A stretch of 64,000 bases of DNA from positions 90,416,347-90,480,346 of the forward strand of contig CM072887.1 in the NCBI GenBank assembly GCA_037013685.1. Reading direction: 5' to 3'. The notes under the pieces were generated by a model that ran no database searches, was not told where the DNA came from, and saw only the letters and a program-made list of their open reading frames with translations. How positions within the stretch are numbered: the first letter of the stretch is position 1; every line of letters begins with the position of its first letter. Positions 39,491-51,976 of the stretch are shown in pieces. The DNA is from Acridotheres tristis. Its lineage: Eukaryota; Chordata; Aves; Passeriformes; Sturnidae. The translations under genes were made by a program, and so were the position numbers.

Positions 39491-42400
39491 TGTTCAGTCA
39501 TTCGGGTTAAAACAGCTCTTTGAAAATGGGAAGGTTAGAAAGTATCTGTTTCTGTTCATTACTTTGACGAAAGCCATAGAGTGCAATCTGTTATCAGGAA
39601 ATAGATTTCATTTTTTTGGATTGACTGAAGACCTTGATTGTTTGTAAAAATCATGACATTAAGCGACACTGAATTCTAAAAAGTCTATCATGTTCTGAAG
39701 AGCATTCAAAAATAGTATAAACTTTTACAAGCTTGGTTTTATTTGAGTTTTATTTGGTTTTTTTTAAGGTCCAAACATAATTACTTTGGTATTATTCTGT
39801 ATTATAAGGAGTTTAATATTGAAAATGTAATCATTAAGATAATCTGTATGCTGGCCAAGATTGTGTCACAGCCTCCTGAAGAGCTGACACTTTGAGCATT
39901 TGAACTTGTGGGTGTCAGTCATCTGTTCAGCAAAGAATGGCACTGCCTGACTGACGGCTCTGGTATCAGCATGGGACTGACCACGCAGCTCTTTAAACAT
40001 GTTGTGACAGAAACAATCTGAGCCAGCTTCAGCAGGGTTAGCACATTAAATTACCGATGTCAAGCCTCAACAGTGCCTACTGAAGAAAATGTAATGCTCT
40101 TATATGACCCTCACACTGAGGGAGAAAATAAAGGAATGTGTCTTTGCTCCTGCTATTCTCATGGTGATAAGCAATTAGAAATTTGTGAATATAGAATCAA
40201 GAGAAGGATCTTTTTTATCTCAGAAGCATAAACTGCAATATTAAAGTATACTGCTTCTTCACTAAGGGAGTGAAACACATTTTATCAATATTAAGTGCTA
40301 TTGATGTAAAACTTTTTAAGGAGGAGCTGTGGGCTAATTTAGAGCTCTTTCTATTAAACACGCTGGCTCTCTGATTTGATTTGTAGAGAGCCAGTCTCCT
40401 GACAGTAAAGAACAGGCTACAGCAGTAAACTGAAGGCTAAACTGCTTTCAAGGGAGACTCAGGAGAGGCTCATACCGCTGTGAGACAAGGTCTGAGAATA
40501 TAGGTGTAAAATTAGTTAAACTTGAGAATTTCTCCAAGTGTATTGATAGCTTAACTAAATCAGTTTCCTTAAGAGACAAAAAAATAGAAAAAGAAAAAGG
40601 AAAAAGGTGAGGGAATGACCAAATCCCAAACAAATCAAAGTAAAAATCCTAAAGAGAGGAAATGTAAAAGAGTTTGACTAATTTGCAATCCAAAGCGAAT
40701 CCTGTGGTTTTGGCATTCTCAGGGGTGCAATAGCCAAAGAAGGTGCTCTGAGATGAAAGTACAGCATTTATCTGTGGAGATATTGTAAGTTTCTTAAATC
40801 ATTTGCCTGAGATGGGCTTGCTTTTGATTAGAGGCTGATCCTCTGGAGGAGTCATGAGTACAAATTAGAGTTTGGATTGTGTTGTAGAAGAATTTTTGGA
40901 TCCTAAACTCTAGACAGAGTATGAGGAAAAGTGAATATCTCCATATGAAAATTAAGCCATATGCTGTCGGGATACAGAGCTACAATAGCCCCCTGAGAAA
41001 GCACAGCATATATTTAACACTTTTATAGAGGATCGAGACAAATGAGTTCAGTTAGGACGCAGAATTTTCTGAATGATAAAAAATTTTATTTCTAAAATGT
41101 GATCAAGACTTGCTCTTCTCTTTCAAATGAAAGTGACTTCACCTGTCTTGTTCTACTATCCTAAAGAATATAATATTTAGTGCAATTCACTCTTTGGTAC
41201 GTGTGTCTGAACCTATTTGGACTGTTCTTCCCAATTAGCTGTTAGCTCTGCTGTGGCTGAAGCTGATTTGGTCCTGCCTTAAGAATTAATTTAAAACCAA
41301 CCAAAAAGTGTACAGGAGGCTGAAAAAGTAGATAAGCTTTAGAGCCATGCTTCTGGTGCTCTCTCTTTTCTTCTTGTACTACTTCTGTATTCACTTCTGC
41401 CATGTGACAGTGATTTGGCAGGAAGAGCTGCAATTATCTTTATCCTAATAAAGGCTAAATTACTAAGGCAGTAAAACTGAATTCAGTCAAGCTCAAGAGT
41501 GGCTTGAAATTAGGGGACTTGGCTTCCTGAAAGAATCTTTCTTTGGATAAGTGAAATGTTGAAATTTTTGGAATTTCTTTTTCTTTTCAAATCTTCTATT
41601 AAAAAAAAAAAAAGAAATACACATTTTGTTGGTAGTCCAGTTGCACTATGACATTATTAGAGCATTCTTCTAAGCCCATCCAAAGGCATAAGTATAAAAA
41701 CAGCTGATTTCTGCATTAGGTGGGGCAAGTGAAGGAGAAAGATTACAGGCTGTTTATATGGAACAATTGCATATGGAAGTATGACTTTTAATAGGTTTAG
41801 TATGATTTAAAAATCAATGAAAGAGGTAACTAGCGAATTTTATCTCTAGCAAAGGAGTTTTTTCCTGAGGTTTTATTTTTTTTTTTTCCCATGATGGTTG
41901 GCAGTACTGTCTTAATCCTGTTCCAAAGCAGCCAGGAAACTACAGTGCTCAATCCAAGCAATGTTCTTTCTCATGACAGAGTGGAGTAGTATTAACACCT
42001 GTGTCTGATGTAAAACTGTGCCATGAAACAAGCCGTATTCCTTTGCAGAGCAGTCCTGGTTTTGTTAAAGGTTTCTGCTAAGAATTGTTGCAGGAAAACG
42101 TCCAGTCTTCTCTACAGGTACATTTCTTTTTTCAGCCAGGTTCAGTGCAAACAATAGAAATGAGAGTCTGAACTTATCCTTCTCTGCTTGAGCGTGTTAT
42201 AAACTGCAGGTGTAGTTGGAGAAAAGAAAAGGGAGTTGTAGCTGCAAGCTGGTGCTTCTAAGAAAAGGATGCTTTCATTTCAAGCACAATTCACATTGTA
42301 CAAATATCAGGGTTATACTGTGAACTTAAGAAACTGCATTGATAAGGAAAATATTTTTTAAATTTTGATTTAATTAATAAATAGTAAGTTTATGTTGCTT

Positions 42401-43059
42401 GCATGTTAATAAAATTTACGTTTGAACCTCTTATAGTACCAGAATTTTCAACATTTCCCTGTATAAATATACTGCAATGTAAAGGAAATTTCCATATAGA
42501 AGATTTTTTAAAATATAAACAGGTAGTTAAAATGAAATATTTAATCAAATCAAGGCAATGGTCATTCATTCTTTATGCATTTCCTGCTGCTGGTGTTGGG
42601 GGAATAACGTGAATATATGAGTATAAAAGACTGTTCTCAAATCTTGTGTAAGATTTCATCTGTCAAAAGCTCTTATTTATTAAAAATTCTTTAATGTACC
42701 TGTGTTGTTGCAACTAGCCCTAGTAACCCCAGCAGCATGTAATTTACCTAGACACCTTGTAAAATCTGATTGCCTTTCACAAAAACATATGTAATTACAC
42801 ATAGACTTCTCTTTTTTGATCATAGCCTGTTCCTTCCATATAATTACTCAAGGTCTAGCCTCAGTTTTGTTAATTTTTCCTTAGTGTGAGAGGTCTTTTA
42901 GTATTTATCTCTTTGTTCCTGGGTTTGCTACAATCAAGTTCTGGATGTTTAAGGTGATTCGCTGAGGAATCAAAAGCAGGGTAATACCATGTGCTGATCA
43001 GAAATGGCATGACAAGAAATTTGCTTTGTTATCTTGCATCATGGGGAAATTTATTGACC
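39491..43059. other. Unique DNA without a recognised gene
   Basis: AT-rich sequence with no supported gene. An A run is at about 41600-41613. Frames of 61-69 codons have no recognisable content. Confidence 0.55.
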
Positions 43060-43099
43060 AAAAAAAAAAAAAAAAAAAAAAAAAGAAAAAAAAGAAAAA
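43060..43099. repeat. Poly(A) tract
   Basis: A run of 25 A continued by A runs broken by single G, 75 bp before the LTR at 43174. It could be the tail of a retrocopied transcript in plus orientation, but there is no AATAAA just before it, so a simple slippage origin is as likely. Confidence 0.9.
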
Positions 43100-43173
43100 G
43101 GTATCTCTCTTCAGGCCAGCTCAATTTTTCTGGCTGACAGAATGAGTCAGAGCTAACCTCCTACACAACACCT

Positions 43174-43692
43174 TGCTATGGTTTAGCCCCAGCAAGAAAC
43201 TGAGCCCACACAGCCACTCACTTGTTTGCTCACCCCAGTGGGATGAGGAGAGAGTAGTAGTGTGAAAATTCATGGGTTGAGATGAAGACAATCTAATAAC
43301 AAAAGCAAAGGTGTATACACAAGCAAAGCAAAATAAGGCATTCATTCACCACTTCCCATGTTCAGGCCATCTCCAGCAAAGCAGAGCTCATATGTGCAAT
43401 GCTGACTTGGGAAGACAAAAACCATCACTCTGAACATCCCTGGCCTCTTTCTTCCCCTCCCCTCTTTATATGATGAACATGATGCCATGTGGTGTGGAAT
43501 ATCCCTGGGGTCCCCTCCCAGCTTCTTGTGCACCCCCAGCCTGCTTGCAGTAAAGCCTTGACTCTGTGCAAGCACTGCTCAGCAATAGCTAAAACGTCCC
43601 TGAGATATCAGTGCTGTTTTCAGCACGAATCTAAAACATACTAGCTACTATGAAAAAAAAATAGCTCTATGCAAATCAAAACCTCAAGCACA
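43174..43692 (-). mobile_element. Solo LTR, same ERVL-like family as 13504-14036
   Basis: A 519-bp LTR in minus orientation. On the plus strand it starts TGCTATGGTTTAGCCCCAGC and runs through the same landmarks in the same order as the copy at 13.5 kb: CATTCATTCAC, CTTGGGAAGACAAAAACCAT, TGATGAACATGATGCCATGT, GCAAGCACTGCTCAGCAATA and TTTTCAGCACGAATCTAAA. A TATA box (ATATAAA on the minus strand) is kept at 43465-43471, 3' of the U3 in the expected place. The far end is more decayed, so the boundary near 43692 is approximate and no clean target duplication could be fixed. No retroviral coding region adjoins it. The two copies are 29 kb apart in the same orientation, too far and too different to be the ends of one provirus. 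Confidence 0.85.
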
Positions 43693-46600
43693 CAACCTAA
43701 AGTTCTCATTCATTCAATAGTGCCATGTTCTCAGAAAAAAATTGCTACACAAGCTGTTTTTTGGTTTGTTTTATTTTTTTTAATTGTGTCTTTAATTAAC
43801 TTATTTTGAAATTACTGAAAGTATTACTTTGAAGTGAATGCATGTCTGTGAGGATGCTCCTTAGGGACTTTGTCTTTTCTACAATAGGTTCTTGTTTTAA
43901 GTCTTACAGTACATCAGCTTTTAAAATTGGAAATGCGTATAGCTTTTTAACTCTAATTATAATCTGCTGAACAGTTAGATCAAATCCTGGGTAGATAATG
44001 TGGCTTGTGCTCTATCTGTATAATGTTGGCCTTGTTAACATCCTTTTATTTTGCTAATTTATACCTCTGCATGCCTCAGAAGTTCCTTAATCATCTCTTT
44101 TAGATTGCAAGAACTACAATGAAACTTTGTTTTTCATATCTTAATTGGATTCTCTGTTAGTATGCAAGGGGAACTTCTCTGTAGATGGTAGATATGTCAA
44201 GTAATGATGTTGCAGAGTAAAATACTTCAAATTAAATCTTTCTCCCCATTGAAGGCAGTAGGATATATAGCAACATCAAAATATTTATGAAATTATAATA
44301 TAAATACTTAGAGGAAACAAGCAACCTTTAACACAAAATGATAAGTGTAGGGGAGGGAGTTCTCATTGGGACTTATTTCCTGTTCCCAACCATCTCTTGT
44401 AAAGTTTGGATTTTGTGTAGGTATTTACTTTCATCCTATCTGATCTTGATACCGCTTAGTAAAGGAACACAACTTTCTAATAGAGAACAGAAATCATAAC
44501 ATAGAAAGTAGTTTAAATAGTGCATTTATTTATAATATATAGTACTTACAATAAAGAAATGTACAATGCAGGCTTACTCTGATATCCAATTAAATTTTGT
44601 ATCAATTACTCTTTCTAGCATAGGAGTATGCATTTTCTTTTATTTTATCAATTTGACTTGAATTTCTCTATATGTTTTTCCTTTCTATGAATTTGACTCA
44701 AATGTATGAATTTTAAAAAAACCTTATTCTTAAGAATGTTTAGCTTTAAAGAAAAAAATCGTCATAGTAGTAATGGCATTAAAGTAGGCTCTGAATAATA
44801 AAGACACCGAGAAGTTTTATCAGTGGCAGCCTGAAGAAATGTCCACCCTGAGGTGGATCAATGACCTCCTTTCCAAATCCTCAGAGACATGGAAAATAAG
44901 GAATATAATTATTTTCCAGTGCATATCCTTTGAGCATTTTGTTGTATTTAGGATTGAGAATGATTCTTTAACTTTAAACACCTTCAGCATCTTTCCTTGA
45001 GAATCACAGTGAGCTTACACTTCATTTCCACTTATTGGTACTAGCAATTCCATGAGAATTGCATTTTGCATCCATAGAAGGATATTTCAAATCCTTTGTT
45101 AACAGCAATACACTGCAAGCTGTGTTGCACTTCTTTCAGCATTCCAGGAAAACCAGCTCCTTTGTGAAGCATTGAAAGATTTTGGACTAGAAACTCAGCA
45201 GCTGTAGTCCTTATTCCCCATGAACTGCAGGGGTCATTGTTCAGAATGGCAGTTACAGGTGTTTAACTTTCAAGTGAATACAAAAACCCAGATTCTTGGA
45301 AAAAAATATCTCAAATGGAAAGAAATGTCTATTTGTTGGAATATAAATTTGGAAGTTTGAGAATTACCTGGTAATTTTCTTTCAATCTTCCTCTACCTTT
45401 GATGCTTCCATCTTTCTGAGCTAAAACCTATATTTAAATAAATGAGCATATTTGATGCACAGAATGTGAATCCCCTATGGAGGAAAAACTGCTGAAGCTT
45501 CCTCTTGCTCTTCTTGCTCTGTCTTTTTTTTTTTTTTTTTTTTTTTTTTTTCTTTTCATTTTTGAGGAAATCAACACTTGGGAATGGGAAGGAGGAAATA
45601 AAATTACACCAAAAATTGAAATGGAGAAATGGTATTTTATAGCTGAATTGAGCTTGGGGAAAATAATTTATCAATCCTTTCCCATCCACTGCAGATGCAG
45701 CTGATGGAAAGACTTGATTAGAAGTATCTTTACAGCAGAGAAAACCAGAAAAATTATAACACTAGCTGAACCTCAGCAAGAAAGTGTAGCTGTGGAATAT
45801 AACTAAATTGCAAGTACAAAACAAGATACACATTTTTTCTAAAAGTACGAGAGTAAAATGACAGTGATTTATGCCTCTTACAAGATGTGTCTCCATTTCT
45901 GTGAGTTATGTTTTACTATAAGAGTCACTGGGTTCAAATACAGTAACTACACAACACTTGGTACTTTATTACAGGAGATGTAAATGTCACCTAAGATATT
46001 TGATCTAAAACATCTAAAAGTCTCCTAATTTCCTATTGTAATCCTACTTTTAATTTTTTTAAGAGTTTAAAAATCCTGTAAGTGGTATTTAAATTAAACC
46101 TATATTTTCTTGATAAAAACTCCTGACATGATCTACAACTTCTCAAAAGAGCTAGAAATTTTCAGAACTAAATATGATACTTGAGAAAAAGTGAGGATTT
46201 GGGGGGTTTTTTGTTTGTTTTGTGGTGTTCCCTGCATCTTATCTAGTGTGTAACTCCCATTCCTCCCTCCCCTTGTGAATCTGGGCTCCAGTTTACAAAT
46301 ATCACAAAAGAACATTAGAATTTCTTCTAAGCTCATCTGAACATTTCATCAATAGCTGTGTATATGCATAAGTAATTACATGGACAGACAATGGTAGTTC
46401 ATAGACACAAGACTATATTGGAATAATGTATAATGTTCACAAACGGCTACAACTCACTGGAATGCTACAACTTAGTTTTCAGGTTTATTACACTTTCTAA
46501 ATATTGGCCATGGTAATATAATCTTGCACTGAGCCCCCTTTCTTTCATATTGGGCTCAAGCAGATTGCATCTCTTGCTGTTGTGATATCCTTTACTGGTG

Positions 46601-46789
46601 TTGAGTTTCTTCCCTCTTGTTGATCATTTAAACATGATATTACTATTTTCAATCCAAACCCACTTTCCATACAGGACACATCATAATAATTTCTTAGCAC
46701 ACTGCAATGAACAGAATTAAGACAAAGTCGTCGTCTCTGTGCTGACAAATTTAGACAATTAGTAGCCAAAAAAAAAAGGACAAAGGTAA
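43693..46789. other. Unique DNA without a recognised gene
   Basis: AT-rich sequence with no supported gene. The main marker is the T run at 45524-45551. The 98-codon minus-strand and 75-codon plus-strand frames that cross this run owe their length to it (Lys and Phe runs). Confidence 0.55.
45524..45551. repeat. Poly(T) tract
   Basis: 28 T in a row on the plus strand. Confidence 0.95.
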
Positions 46790-47440
46790 AGGAAAGACAG
46801 GGAAGATCTTAAGTACCTTATGAGCAGTGTAGCATTTCTTGGAGGCATGAAAGTGGGAGGTAAGTGGGATTGAATGACTGGATGCCACTCACTGCTCCTT
46901 GCATCCCTAGCACTGCAAGCAGGGGGTTTACTAACTCCACTGTGTTTTGCCTCGACCAGTGTCCCAATTTCAGCCAAGGACAGGGCTAAGTTTTCACAGT
47001 AGTTGTGAGGGGACAGAGCCTGGAGCCATCTGGGCATGGCTAAGAACCTAATTTTATTCAAGACCATTGCGTGTCATTGTCAGGGATGGGAGAAAAGGAC
47101 ACTCACTTCTGCAAAGGTTGTTCCTTCTGATGGAGTAAGGATGCAGATGGGGAAGTGGTCAGCGTGGGGTGCCACCAGCTCTGTGTCTGGTCAGGTCGGG
47201 CTGGATGAGCATTTTGTGTGTGATTCACCCTTTTTTGTACACTTCTGTTATTGGTATTGTTGCAGTTACTGTTAGTTTTTTTACCTCATTGCTGTTTCCA
47301 GTACATTGTTCTCATTTCAACCTGTCATCTTTACCACATGTGCCTTCAGTTCTCTTCGGATACATTTTGGAGTCTCAGTCAAGGATGGAGAGGAGAGGGG
47401 CACTAAACTAGGGAGTAGCATTTCTAACCCACAACAAACA
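46790..47440 (+). mobile_element. Degenerate LTR, avian ERV
   Basis: The downstream part, about 47220-47440, has the order I know from the R/U5 end of avian LTRs: CCTTTTTTGTACACTTCTG, a TTATTGGTATTGTTGCAG stretch, GCTGTTTCCAGTACATTGTT (polyadenylation region, decayed from AGTAAATT), CTCATTTCAACCTGTCATC, and an end in ACCCACAACA near 47436-47440. The upstream limit is a guess: GC-richer sequence begins near 46790, and the region between 46860 and 47040 may belong to the same LTR or to a second one in the other orientation, since the minus strand there carries AATAAA near 47050. No target duplication was found. The frames of 79-102 codons here are not gag, pol or env. Confidence 0.6.
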
Positions 47441-47601
47441 GGCAGAAAAAAGGGGGGGAAAAGCTAATGCTATGAAAGTTGTAACTCCCAGCTCTCAGGC
47501 TTTATGAACATGTGAGACCTCTTGTGACTTAGACCCTTATTCTACCCTAATTCTCATGAAATGCAGTGAATAGTAAAAATGTTTCAGGGTTATTAAATTT
47601 C

Positions 47602-47650
47602 AGCACAAATCTTTAAAATGGATGTACAAAAAACCCTACAGATTTGTGCT
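47602..47650. repeat. Inverted repeat, 11-bp perfect arms
   Basis: AGCACAAATCT (47602-47612) and its exact reverse complement (47640-47650) enclose a 27-nt spacer. Beyond one mismatched outer pair two more bases pair. It could fold as an RNA hairpin if transcribed on either strand. Confidence 0.9.
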
Positions 47651-48113
47651 AAAGTTAGTTATCTTTATGGGGACTATCATGAGTCTTTTGAGTTTTTTTG
47701 CTTCACTTCTATTTTTTTGTCTGTATGATTTCTTGTTTACCTAAATTAAATGGTCTGAGGTCTTGGAAGAAATGAGGTATCAAAATAACATTCTGCAATT
47801 AAAACCTGTAAATAGTGTTCAATAGGACAGGATATTGTCCACATTTTCCATCCATGTAATATTGTCTCTGGCCTTGTTCACCGTGAAAGCTCATATGTCT
47901 TATTCCCCCAACAGCAGGGGAGTCAGCCACGTATGAAGGGCAAGGAATGACAAAGTATGTTTTACACAGCACTGCCCTTCTTGGAGCTGTAAAACTGATG
48001 GGGAAATGAGCTTTCCTCCTGTGAATACTTAGACCATCAAATGCATTTTAAACTTTACAGTATATGTTAAAACTGTAAGGTTACTTTATGTAGTTCTAGA
48101 AGAAATCCCGAGT

Positions 48114-48149
48114 TTCCTGTGTTATTTAATACCACATAAAACACAGGAA
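48114..48149. repeat. Inverted repeat, 10-bp perfect arms
   Basis: TTCCTGTGTT (48114-48123) and its reverse complement (48140-48149) with a 16-nt spacer; an outer T-G wobble would extend the stem by one pair in RNA. A weaker 7-bp pair lies just upstream at about 48056-48080. Confidence 0.88.
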
Positions 48150-51100
48150 GAGGTAAGATAACTATTCTACATTTTAAAAGGAATAAACAGGATCTACCAA
48201 GTTTCTGTTTTGAGAAAAGTCAGTTCAGGGAGTTCCTATGCAGTTTATATTCAAAAGTGGGATGTGCAATAAATATATATATTTTTTTCACTGTAGCGTG
48301 CATATATGCCCAGCTTATGATGGGACCTGCAAAAAATAAAACTGTGCATTGGTTATTTTGTTTTGAAAGAAAAAAAGATTTACCTGTAAAAGCCATCCAA
48401 GTTTTACTGAGCTCTCCCTTACAGCTGTTCAGGTGACTCTTACTTTCTTTACTGTTGATTCAGTGTTGTACTTAAAAGGAACAATCCTTCTGTTTGACAG
48501 CTGAGATATGATTTTTGCAGAATTAGTCTTATGCCCTGAAATAATGTAAGTCAATTCCATTTGCTGCAGCAGATAAGTCAAATCATATATTTGGCCACAT
48601 CTTCTACAACTCTTAGTCAAACTGACAGACAAATATTCAAAGAAATCTAAAAACCATGGTGGAATTAGAGGGAAAAAATAGCCAATTATTCTTGATGTTA
48701 ATAAAATACTCGATTAATGTATAGCTTGCATACTAATAATTTTATTTAACATTAATGTACTTTTTCACTGTTTCTATAGTTTGATAAACAGCCACTACCA
48801 CACTTCATGGCATGCTCATTGATATGTCGTTTCTGATTGATGCAAGGTATATGTGTTTTTCTGAAATGGTCTAGTAACACCTTCTTACATATTTTCTTTT
48901 ATACTTTTTGTTTGTTTTTTTTTTAATTGTCATCATGGTGTTACAAATAGTTTTTATTTTCTCAATAATTTTTTTTCTCATATTGATTTGATTATCTCTT
49001 GAATATCATGCTCCCAAAAGAAATATGTATGTACTTATGGGGAAGCAAATTCACCTTTGCACATTGTCTACCAGAAATGTCATGGTGGCAGCATTGTTGT
49101 ACTTGTAATGGTCAATGGGAATAAGATGGGCAAAACTTTTGTGCAGCTGTTTAACCAAGTAATCAAACTATGTCAGAATTGAGAAGATTCATAACTTTTG
49201 GATATGAAGCCCTTTTACAGGTCAGGATCTTGTTGAGTAAGCTTTATGCCTGCTGTTTATATATTCCTTGTCTCCTTTATTCTAAAATGGTTTTTTTCTC
49301 ACTTTAGTATGTGGAAAAATGCTAAATATTTTATGTTATGATCTGATAGAGTGCATGGGAAATTCTGGAAGCCATAAACAATCCCAGAAAGTGTGAATTC
49401 TTTAGGTTCTTTGGGGTTTTCCTTCTCCACATGCAGACCCATAGTCCAGGTGTGTGTGAGTTTCATACAGCAGTACTTTAAGCTCTGTAAACCAAAGCTT
49501 TTCTTTAGATTTGTTTCTCATAACTTGTATCTTCTGACTTTCTCAGGTGTGAAAGCTATAGATTGAATTGCTGACATTATTATGGTATTATTACATGAAA
49601 ACCACTGCTCTGGCTGTAAGAAGCAACCTACATTGTCTTGAAATAGAAAAAGCGTTCTCAGGTTCTAGAAATGAAATCAAGAGCAGCAAGGACAATCTGT
49701 GCTGCATGGCTGGCTGGGTCAGGGATCTCGCCAGCAGGAGCCTGGGGGAGCAGGACAGTGCTGAGGGTTGTGTCCTGGGATAGGGCCAGCTCTGGTATGG
49801 GTGGACAGAGCTGTGGGGATGGGCACAGACCCACATCAGGGCTACAACATCAGCAGTGCTGGCAGGAGCTCTCTGGAAATGCCCTGAGCCCCAGCAGTCA
49901 GACCTTCTGGTGAGGATGCTCTTGGGGTGACTAGTCTGACACCTGAAGCCTGTCAATAGCTGGGCAGCATGCTGGTGGGAAGGGTACAGATCATGACTAA
50001 AGTTAGATATTCTGAGAATTTTAAATAACACTCTCTTTGTAACTGCCCAAACTCTGTTACAACAGAGACTTTAAATCTCAGTAATATTAAATCTCCTTTT
50101 TCTGGGGATGTGTGGGATCAGTTGGAAGAAAATACTTTGTATAACTCTACCCTGAAATACATTGACTTTGGGGCAACATTTATGACCAGCTTCTCTGTAC
50201 CTTTGTATTTTATTTACCTATGAGAATGCCAGAAGTGTTTTGCCCAAAAGGAGTCTGTAACTTTCATAAGGAAACCTTTTTACACAAAGACCATCAATGA
50301 TAGTAGAGTTTTGATAAACCAAAATACTGAAAGAAGAATAATGTCCCCTTGATTCCTAACAATCACTCTTTCAACAATTTTATATTTTTACAATTTGCAT
50401 CTGCTGGATTTAGATATCTAGTCTGTATATTATTTAAATTTCTGGCTGTGAATCCTTTGACTAAATACTTATAATTAAAGATAAGCATGAGTATAAGTAT
50501 GACACTACATTGGTACTTACATGCTTCAAATAAAGGACAATCCGATAATATTTCTAAATCTTGCTCACTGTTTCAAGAAAAAAGGTTTAGTAATTGTGAG
50601 ATATGAAAATTCAAAATGCTTTCTTTTCAAATAAGATGCACTTCCATGCTGCTTAATTTTTTTGGTAATTGCACATCTGAAATTGAAATTCTAGAATTTT
50701 TGTTCATATTTTGGTACATCATATAAGACCAAGAAAAATGTCTGCGCTGTTACCTACTCTAGTCAGACACAATTTTTAAAACGCCTAACACACTGATTAT
50801 GTTCAGGAAGAATAGGGTTTCTGAAATACATTTATGGAATTATAATTTGTGCTCTAAATAAAAGTATTTTGAGGAACAATTCAATGTGTAGTAATTTTTA
50901 CAGCATTATTATTATACCTGTATTGCTTCAGCATTCAGCATCTAAAATAAGTTCCAACAAACTCTAAAACTGATTTTCCAACTGTGAGAAACCATGCAGA
51001 TTTTTAATACTCAAAAATGCCACATATTGGAGATACTGAAGGGGCACTTAATAATCTGAAGTATTTTGTTGGTTTCATAAAGACTTCTTGCATTGTTGGG

Positions 51101-51877
51101 AGGTATTCCACAGCCAGCCTTGGAACCACATTAAAAATGTAGGTGAATGATGAAGGCACAGCGTGTGAGTCTCTTGAGATGTTACCTATCACCTTGACAA
51201 GCTCTTTGTAAATTGAAAACTGGTTTAGCAAAAAAGAGCTGCTGTGATTACTGAATGAATATAAAGCTTTCACTTCTCTGTCATTTAACAGTTGGCAGAT
51301 TACATGCCTACTTTTTGGGAGAAAAAATTAATAGGTTAGTATTAACAGAGAGATACATAAAATCATTTTCTCTCCCAGGGTTTATGTGAAACAAATTGAT
51401 GTGCCAGGCTACACCTGAGAGGGGCAGTACAGCAAGAACTGGTACCTTTCAGACTATAGAAATCCGTAAAATGCCCTAATTAGATATTCAACAGGTTAAC
51501 ATCTCCAGGCGACAGAGTGGTATGAAAGCCTTAGGAGAAAAAAGAAACAAAAGCCTATTTGATCTATTTAAGTCTTTTGCATTTGCACAGATATGATCCT
51601 TGTTTTCAGTACAGTGCAGATTTTGTCCTTGCTTCCTTCTTTCATATCCTGTGGGGATATAGTTTTAGCTATTTTTTAATTTTCTCTTGTTTGGATATTT
51701 AAGTAGGCAGGATAGTAATATGTTGAAAACAAACCCCAAAAGCTCCTTGGTTATGTGTGAGAAAGTTGTCCCGTTCCATCAGAGATGGCAGCAAAGATAT
51801 TTTTATGATTTCTTCCCTGCATAATCACTGTAAAGGGAAAGATAGTCTTAGTGCTTTTCTGTTCACTGTGGGATGTA

Positions 51878-51976
51878 TCATAGAATTATTAGTGAACTAA
51901 ACAGGAACCAAATGGTCTCTAAAAGATAGCAAAGGGATACAACAGTGACCACAGCCATCCAAAAGTTTAGTTCCAT
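51878..51976 (-). other. 32-codon hydrophobic ORF directly after the 85-codon ORF
   Basis: The ATG (51974-51976 on the minus strand) follows the TAG stop of the upstream frame (51977-51979) with no gap and in the same frame, and the new frame runs to TGA at 51878-51880. Its product is mostly Val, Leu, Ile, Phe and Trp with one Glu in the middle, long enough for a single membrane span. If the TAG is a mutation, the two frames were once one reading frame of about 118 codons with a hydrophobic C-terminus. Chance is still possible at this length. Confidence 0.25.

Larger units (their letters stand above)
47441..51877. other. Unique DNA with inverted repeats and one GC-richer patch
   Basis: No gene supported. 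Two well formed inverted repeats lie at 47602-47650 and 48114-48149. A GC-richer patch at about 49680-49960 contains overlapping frames on both strands (80 codons plus, 146 codons minus). It looks like a degraded repeat rather than an exon, and I could not assign it. The rest is AT-rich and featureless. Confidence 0.5.

Noticed and set aside
43000..43099. Retrocopy ending in the poly(A) tract
   Set aside because: No polyadenylation signal or recognisable transcript precedes the tract; slippage explains it as well.
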